Shown here piece after piece: positions 1 to 5,472 of a DNA stretch of 5,472 bases. The stretch is from a bacterium (lineage in GTDB: Bacteria > Zhuqueibacterota > Zhuqueibacteria > Thermofontimicrobiales > Thermofontimicrobiaceae). The notes under the pieces are model-generated. The model ran no database searches and had not been told where the DNA came from. It worked only from the letters and a program-made list of their open reading frames with translations. Numbering within the stretch: position 1 is the first letter of the stretch; every line of letters begins with the position of its first letter. The translations under genes were made by a program, and so were the position numbers. Location: NCBI GenBank assembly GCA_025453735.1, contig JALOPY010000209.1, forward strand, positions 1 through 5,472, given 5' to 3'.

Positions 1-167
1 CGCATCTTCGATTTGTGAAGCTATGTTCTTATCAATTTAGGGACGTGAATTAAATAACTTTCCCATTTACGAATGATCTTTGCTTATATCGAGGCAAGAT
101 TGCTTTATCAAATGAGTAACTTAATTAACTCACACTCCTTAATTTCTAAATTTTTGAAAGGGATTTT
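1..167. other. Intergenic lead-in with no recognised gene
   Basis: All three forward frames meet a stop within the first 53 bases (TGA at 16, TAG at 38, TAA at 51), so at most a few C-terminal codons of an upstream gene could be present, and none is recognisable. The stretch is AT-rich and ends in the ribosome-binding region of the archease gene, a GAAAGGGA at 156-163 four bases before the ATG. I could not identify a convincing promoter or terminator in it. Confidence 0.5.
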
Positions 168-602
168 ATGACTCCTTCTGCGACGGACAAAAAATATGTT
201 CGCCTGGATCATACTGGCGATATCCGGGTTAAAGTTTTTGGAAATTCACTTCACGAGCTATTTGAAAGTTCAGCTTACGCTCTGTTTGACACCATTACCG
301 ACGCCAGTATCATTTCAGCGCAATTAGCGGAAACAGTTGAGGTGTCCGGAATTGACAAAGAAGAATTGCTGGTCAATTGGTTAGCAGAACTGAATTACCT
401 GTTCTTAACTGAATCAAAGATATTCAATAAATTTGAAATCGAGCATCTCACTGAACGTGAAATTATTGCAACTGCAATTGGTGAGAAATTCAATTCCTAT
501 CGGCATCCGATGCGTGCAGAAATTAAAGCTGTCACATTTCATGATTTGCAAATTGAAAAAAAAGGCAATCATTGGGAAACAAAAATCGTTTTTGACATTT
601 GA
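168..602 (+). CDS. Archease, activator of the RNA ligase RtcB
   Basis: This 144-residue protein matches the archease family in length and pattern. Archease is a small cytosolic metal-binding protein that speeds guanylylation of RtcB and allows multiple turnover and wider NTP use. Visible family marks are the N-terminal HTGD (residues 15-18) followed by the G-x-S-L-x-E-L-F helix start (25-32), the central EELLVNWLAELNYLF stretch (65-79), the K-A-V-T-F-H-D-L segment (120-127), and the C-terminal F-D-I end (142-144). Asp18 and the terminal Asp143-Ile144 correspond to the metal-coordinating positions I recall for the Pyrococcus archease. The start at 168 is supported by GAAAGGGA at 156-163 and by the family motif beginning only about 12 residues in. 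The next gene downstream on the same strand is rtcB, 164 bases away, which strongly supports the assignment. The N-terminal extension of about ten residues is polar and unremarkable. The gene is complete. Confidence 0.93.
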   Translation: MTPSATDKKYVRLDHTGDIRVKVFGNSLHELFESSAYALFDTITDASIISAQLAETVEVSGIDKEELLVNWLAELNYLFLTESKIFNKFEIEHLTEREIIATAIGEKFNSYRHPMRAEIKAVTFHDLQIEKKGNHWETKIVFDI

Positions 603-629
603 CATCGCTTAGCTTCTCGCTTGAAACAC

Positions 630-690
630 ATGACCGCGAATTTCGCGAATTTAAGCAAATTAGCTATGGTATGGTCATCTTGAATTCAAG
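630..690. repeat. Cluster of palindromes between archease and rtcB
   Basis: The spacer holds several inverted repeats in a short space: CGCGAA at 635-640 pairs with TTCGCG at 642-647 across one base; AATTT at 648-652 pairs with AAATT at 657-661; ATGACC at 630-635 pairs with GGTCAT at 673-678 and would enclose both; and CTTGAATTCAAG at 679-690 is a perfect 12-base palindrome. Together they could fold as a branched RNA leader ahead of rtcB, act as operator sites, or be a dispersed intergenic repeat. The sequence alone does not decide. There is no T tract directly after them, so a terminator is less likely. The rest of the 603-766 spacer is AT-rich with nothing else recognised. Confidence 0.4.
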
Positions 691-766
691 CTTTAGTTTA
701 AAAAATCCACTATCAAATTGCTAGTTCATCTTTTTTTAAAAATCATTCTTTAACAGCGGTGAAAAT

Positions 767-2209
767 ATGAGTGATATAAAAATTAAAAAAGTGCATGACT
801 TCTTGTGGGAGATTCCCAAAGAGGATAAAATGAACGTTCCAGGTCGGATCTATGCCTCAGAAAAAATGATCAACGAAATCCGCCGTGATAACTCACCACA
901 ACAGGTGTTGAACGTGACGCATCTCCCTGGCATCGTGAATTATTCAATGGCAATGCCTGATATTCATTGGGGCTATGGCTTTCCAATTGGAGGAGTTGCA
1001 GCTTTCGATCTGAATAATGGGATCATTTCACCTGGCGGCGTCGGCTACGACATTAATTGTGGCGTTCGTTTAATGATAACATCACTGGAACGAACGGATA
1101 TCCAGAATAAGATTCGCGACCTGGTGACCGGATTATTCAATTACATTCCCTCTGGTGTTGGCTCCAAAGGGGCGCTAAAAGTGACGGATCAACAATTGAA
1201 ACAGGTGATGAAAAAAGGCTCCCGCTGGGCCGTTGAACAGGACTTTGGCTCTGAAAACGATTTGGAAAAAATCGAAGAACACGGACAGATGGAAGGAGCA
1301 GACCCCGGCACGATTTCAGAGAAGGCAATTACCCGCGGCAAACCGCAATTGGGGACGCTCGGCTCTGGCAATCATTTCGTTGAAATTCAATATGTCGATG
1401 AAATCTTTGATGACGAAGTAGCAAAACGGCTGGGCTTGTTTCAGGGGCAAATTGCCGTCTCGCTTCATACAGGATCACGTGGATTTGGCTACCAGGTTTG
1501 TGATGATTATATTCGGAAGATGATTCTCGCTTCGCAAAAATATGGGATCGAGCTTCCGGACCGCCAGCTTTGCAGCGCGCCGATCAACTCACCAGAGGGA
1601 CAGCAATATTTTGCCGCGATGGCCTGCGCGGTAAATTACGCGTTCGCCAATCGCCAGGTGATTTCTTTTTGGGTGAAAGAAGCTTTTATGAAAGCGCTGA
1701 ACCTTGCACCCAACGATGTGAATTTTGATACGCTTTATGAAGTGGCTCACAATATTGCCAAAATCGAAACCCATCGAATCGACGGCAAAGATAAGAAATT
1801 CTGTGTTCATCGCAAAGGGGCGACGCGAGCTTTTGGACCTGGCAGGTCTGAAGTGCCGGAAGTTTATCGTGACATTGGGCAGCCAGTCCTTATTCCAGGC
1901 GATATGGGTCGTTGTTCTTATGTTCTCATCGGGACAGAAACAGCGATGGAACAAACTTTTGGATCGACCTGTCACGGCGCTGGCAGAAGAATGAGTCGTG
2001 AAAAAGCGAAGAAAGAAGCAAAAGGAAGATCGATTCATCGGGAGTTGGAAGACCAGGGGATCATCGCAATGGCAGCCAGCCGAGCAACCATGGTCGAGGA
2101 GATGCCCGAGGCTTATAAAGATGTTTCCGAGGTTGTCGATGCAGTGGTTGGCGCTGGCATTTCTAAAAAAGTCGCAAAACTGAAACCGATGGGCGTGATA
2201 AAAGGATAG
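767..2209 (+). CDS. rtcB: RNA-splicing ligase RtcB (3'-phosphate/5'-OH RNA ligase)
   Basis: RtcB joins RNA 2',3'-cyclic-phosphate or 3'-phosphate ends to 5'-OH ends using GTP and Mn2+, through a covalent histidine-GMP intermediate; in bacteria it serves RNA repair, in archaea tRNA splicing. The 480-residue protein carries the full set of active-site residues: Asp95 and Cys98 in GGVGYDINCGVR, Asn202 and His203 in GSGNHFVE, His234 in SLHTGSRGFG, His328 in EVAHNIA, and the predicted guanylylated His403 in TCHGAGR. The C-terminal KPMGVIKG is also typical. Length and residue numbering follow the archaeal enzyme (about 481 residues in Pyrococcus) rather than the shorter E. coli form of about 408. 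The start at 767 has only a weak GGTGA at 758-762, but the family N-terminus begins right there. It lies downstream of archease on the same strand, probably co-expressed, and a candidate hairpin terminator overlaps its stop codon. No sign of damage. Confidence 0.97.
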   Translation: MSDIKIKKVHDFLWEIPKEDKMNVPGRIYASEKMINEIRRDNSPQQVLNVTHLPGIVNYSMAMPDIHWGYGFPIGGVAAFDLNNGIISPGGVGYDINCGVRLMITSLERTDIQNKIRDLVTGLFNYIPSGVGSKGALKVTDQQLKQVMKKGSRWAVEQDFGSENDLEKIEEHGQMEGADPGTISEKAITRGKPQLGTLGSGNHFVEIQYVDEIFDDEVAKRLGLFQGQIAVSLHTGSRGFGYQVCDDYIRKMILASQKYGIELPDRQLCSAPINSPEGQQYFAAMACAVNYAFANRQVISFWVKEAFMKALNLAPNDVNFDTLYEVAHNIAKIETHRIDGKDKKFCVHRKGATRAFGPGRSEVPEVYRDIGQPVLIPGDMGRCSYVLIGTETAMEQTFGSTCHGAGRRMSREKAKKEAKGRSIHRELEDQGIIAMAASRATMVEEMPEAYKDVSEVVDAVVGAGISKKVAKLKPMGVIKG

Positions 2210-2258
2210 CCCTTTCTAAGCATCGAAACTTAGCAAATCGGCTATACGTTTATTTTTT
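2206..2258 (+). terminator. Candidate intrinsic terminator after rtcB
   Basis: A nested hairpin starts at the rtcB stop codon. The outer stem is ATAGCC (2206-2211) with GGCTAT (2240-2245), the inner stem is CTAAG (2216-2220) with CTTAG (2229-2233), and a T-rich run with six consecutive Ts (2253-2258) follows a few bases later. The internal mismatched bases and the four-base gap before the T run make it weaker than a textbook terminator. Confidence 0.42.
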
Positions 2259-2296
2259 GGAGCATCAATTAATTAAAGAATTCTCTTACAATGAGA

Positions 2297-2390
2297 AACG
2301 GAGTCAGGAGAGTTAGAACGGAGTTTTAAAAGTACAAAGATATTTCTTCCCAAAAAATCTCCGTATTTCACCGTTAACTCCGATACTCCT
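2297..2390. repeat. Symmetric CGGAG/CTCCG inverted repeat cluster
   Basis: AACGGAGT occurs twice, at 2297-2304 and 2317-2324, exactly 20 bases apart. The opposite arm carries CTCCGT at 2359-2364 and ACTCCG at 2377-2382, about 19 bases apart. The inner pair (2318-2327 with 2354-2364, one bulged T) and the outer pair (2299-2304 with 2377-2382) share nearly the same centre at about 2341, so the region could extrude as a cruciform or fold as a long imperfect hairpin. AGGAG at 2306-2310 and ACTCCT at 2385-2390 are further related units. There is no ORF here. It could be a dispersed intergenic repeat; with a single copy in view this cannot be shown. Confidence 0.5.
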
Positions 2391-2407
2391 TGTTAGATTT
2401 TCTAACA
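2391..2407. repeat. Small perfect hairpin upstream of ligA
   Basis: TGTTAGA (2391-2397) and TCTAACA (2401-2407) form a perfect seven-base stem around TTT. It lies directly after the CGGAG/CTCCG cluster and 81 bases before the ligA start. It is AT-rich and has no T tract, so it is a poor terminator candidate; a protein-binding palindrome or part of the neighbouring repeat are the alternatives. The remaining bases up to the ligA ribosome-binding site show nothing I can name. Confidence 0.4.
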
Positions 2408-2458
2408 ATATTCTTTGTATTCGCTTTTAAATTCGAACTCAATCAATTATGTTCCTGA

Positions 2459-4498
<2,040 letters not shown>

Positions 4499-4515
4499 GC
4501 TGCTATATAATATTG

Positions 4516-4538
4516 CAAGTCAAATCTTGTTTTTTTTT
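4516..4538 (+). terminator. Weak candidate terminator after ligA
   Basis: CAAG (4516-4519) and CTTG (4526-4529) form a short stem around TCAAAT, directly followed by nine Ts (4530-4538). The T tract and its position 18 bases after the ligA stop fit a terminator, but a four-base stem is too weak to be convincing alone. The same T9 also serves as the outer edge of the inverted repeat described next. Confidence 0.3.
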
Positions 4539-4603
4539 GGAAAGAAAATCTTCAACACTCAGTCACGAAGAAACCACAAAGGTAATACGTCTTAGGTTTA
4601 TTG

Positions 4604-4628
4604 ACCAGGTTTCTTGGAGAAACCTGGT
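4604..4628. repeat. Perfect 11-bp hairpin inside the inverted repeat
   Basis: ACCAGGTTTCT (4604-4614) and AGAAACCTGGT (4618-4628) are exact complements around TGG. It is followed by TTTATTTTC, so it could end transcription from ligA, and it is a stronger stem than the one at 4516. Hairpins of this AACCAGGTTTCTTGG type recur as intergenic repeats in several bacterial groups as far as I recall, so a repeat role is equally possible. Confidence 0.55.
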
Positions 4629-4646
4629 TTATTTTCGATCTGCAAC

Positions 4647-4662
4647 TGTGAGATTACTCACA
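4647..4662. repeat. Perfect 6-bp hairpin inside the inverted repeat
   Basis: TGTGAG (4647-4652) and CTCACA (4657-4662) pair exactly around ATTA, 18 bases after the larger hairpin. TTGTGAG occurs again at 4704-4710 in the right arm of the surrounding inverted repeat, so this hairpin shares its unit with the element. Confidence 0.4.
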
Positions 4663-4797
4663 ATGAATGCAAAAAAAAAATTAAATATTATGTAGTTTTT
4701 TATTTGTGAGCTTTGTGTTTTCATTTTTGTGGCTTTGTGTTGAAAAAAAAATGTACAGCTTCACTACGCTATGTTCTGCTGCAAATTGACAATGCCA

Positions 4798-5472
4798 ATG
4801 AATCTTAATTTTCAAATTGGAGGGAGAGTACAGGTTCTGGATTCAATCATCGCTTACATCGGTCAGGTTATTCTGATAACTTTCAAGATATTTTTGGGAT
4901 TATTTTTTCCGTTAATCTTTGGTTGCATCATCTTAAATATATTCTCGAAGGAGCAAAATAAACGGCTCTATTATATTGGCGGATGGAGAGCCCTGCTACT
5001 CACGGCATGGATCGGAACGCCCATTCATGAATTAAGTCATTTTTTAATTGCCGTGCTGATGAGCCACAAAGTTGTCGAATTGAAATTATTCGATCCCGAT
5101 CCCCAAACCGGGTCGATGGGTTATATTTATCACAGCTACAAAGTTGACAATTTCTATCAAGCCGTGGTTGGAAATACGTTTATTGCGATTGCTCCATTTT
5201 TTGGAGGATCAGCCGTGATCTATTTTCTCAGCACTGTTATCTTCCCTGATTTCGCGCTGTTTACCGGGGATGTTCCAAGAATTTCTTACCTGACCATCGA
5301 CAATGCCCTGGAATGGAAAAGTTATCTGCTATTTGGCGAGAGCGCTTATCATTTCTTCAACTATCTTGTGGACACGATTTTCGCAGTTGAACTATTGCAT
5401 GATTGGAAGCTTTATGTCTTTCTCTTTTTGATGTTTGGCATTGCCAATCATCTCTCTCCATCCGCAGCAGAT
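4798..5472 (+). CDS. Putative membrane zinc metalloprotease (HExxH), 3' end outside window
   Basis: An open frame runs to the last base with no stop; 225 codons are visible from the ATG at 4798. The product is strongly hydrophobic: a first membrane segment at about residues 24-49, a second at about 60-91, a third at about 122-149 and a fourth at about 203-217. The second contains GTPIHELSHFL, with His77, Glu78 and His81 forming an HExxH zinc-binding and catalytic motif within the membrane, as in the M50/site-2 protease group. A soluble loop (about 94-121) reads LFDPDPQTGSMGYIYHSY. The visible part ends in NHLSPSAAD; Asp225 at the end of a membrane segment could be the third zinc ligand, as the distal Asp is in M50 proteases, but this is inference. 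Substrate unknown. The start is uncertain: ATGs at 4771, 4792 and 4798 all lack a ribosome-binding site, while a strong GGAGGGAG lies at 4819-4826 with only a CTG (4837) in frame after it. It could also be a non-proteolytic relative. Confidence 0.75.
   Translation, partial: MNLNFQIGGRVQVLDSIIAYIGQVILITFKIFLGLFFPLIFGCIILNIFSKEQNKRLYYIGGWRALLLTAWIGTPIHELSHFLIAVLMSHKVVELKLFDPDPQTGSMGYIYHSYKVDNFYQAVVGNTFIAIAPFFGGSAVIYFLSTVIFPDFALFTGDVPRISYLTIDNALEWKSYLLFGESAYHFFNYLVDTIFAVELLHDWKLYVFLFLMFGIANHLSPSAAD
4819..4826 (+). promoter_or_regulatory. Strong Shine-Dalgarno-like site inside the apparent 5' end of the membrane gene
   Basis: GGAGGGAG is the best ribosome-binding match in the window, but no ATG, GTG or TTG follows it in frame at a usual distance. 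The first plausible in-frame codon is CTG at 4837, ten bases after the site, which would give a protein beginning (L/M)DSIIAYIGQVIL, just ahead of the first membrane segment. This start would remove the odd polar lead MNLNFQIGGRVQV given by the ATG at 4798. Confidence 0.4.

Larger units (their letters stand above)
4530..4751. repeat. Imperfect inverted repeat of about 220 bp, MITE-like or dispersed intergenic element
   Basis: The region between ligA and the membrane gene has mirrored ends. T9 at 4530-4538 faces A9 at 4743-4751. Left arm 4553-4582 (CAACAC, then GTCAC, then CACAAAGG) is the imperfect inverse of right arm 4711-4742 (two CTTTGTG units at 4711-4717 and 4733-4739, ending in GTGTTG). 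A 14-base segment separates T9 from the left arm, so the mirror is not exact. Inside lie two perfect hairpins and a run of ten As (4671-4680). The forward ORF through it (4513-4695) is low complexity and not a believable gene. Clear target-site duplications were not found. Similar CACAAAG-rich intergenic repeats are common in environmental bacterial genomes as I remember them; identity as a mobile element is inference. Confidence 0.5.

Noticed and set aside
1589..2038. A 149-codon open frame on the - strand inside rtcB
   Set aside because: It lies wholly opposite conserved RtcB coding sequence, and its translation shows no recognisable family features; it is a shadow of the real gene.
4513..4695. 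A 60-codon forward open frame downstream of ligA
   Set aside because: It runs through the T9 tract, the inverted-repeat arm and both hairpins, and its product is low complexity; no support as a gene.

Overview
The window reads as a bacterial chromosome segment of moderate, slightly AT-rich composition with well-separated genes, all on the + strand. An NAD+-dependent DNA ligase (LigA) indicates Bacteria. The RtcB protein is of the long form (480 aa) whose catalytic residues fall at almost the same positions as in the archaeal Pyrococcus enzyme. The AT-rich intergenic regions full of small dispersed-looking repeats (CGGAGT/ACTCCG units, CACAAAG/CTTTGTG units, a hairpin built on ACCAGGTTTCT) give the feel of an environmental lineage, for example KSB1/Calditrichota-like or another FCB-related candidate phylum. 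That phylum guess is an impression from memory and is weak.

Layout: 1-167 is an intergenic lead-in with no gene seen. 168-602 encodes archease. 603-766 is a spacer with several palindromes. 767-2209 encodes RtcB, the RNA 3'-phosphate/5'-OH ligase, and is followed by a candidate hairpin terminator (2206-2258). 2210-2488 is intergenic and holds a symmetric set of CGGAG/CTCCG repeats plus a small perfect hairpin. 2489-4498 encodes full-length LigA with all its domains. 4499-4797 is intergenic and is largely taken up by a roughly 220-bp imperfect inverted repeat with two perfect internal hairpins. From about 4798 to the window end runs the 5' part of an integral membrane protein with an HExxH zinc-protease motif; its start codon is uncertain and its 3' end lies outside the window.

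Functionally, archease and RtcB form a known pair: archease activates RtcB guanylylation and turnover, so the first two genes are an RNA-repair or RNA-splicing module. LigA is the replicative/repair DNA ligase; its closeness to an RNA ligase is probably coincidental, since a candidate terminator and a repeat-bearing gap lie between them. The membrane protease-like gene has no evident link to the others. No defence system, CRISPR array, tRNA, rRNA or transposase gene was seen. The least explained parts are the structured intergenic repeats and the membrane HExxH protein.
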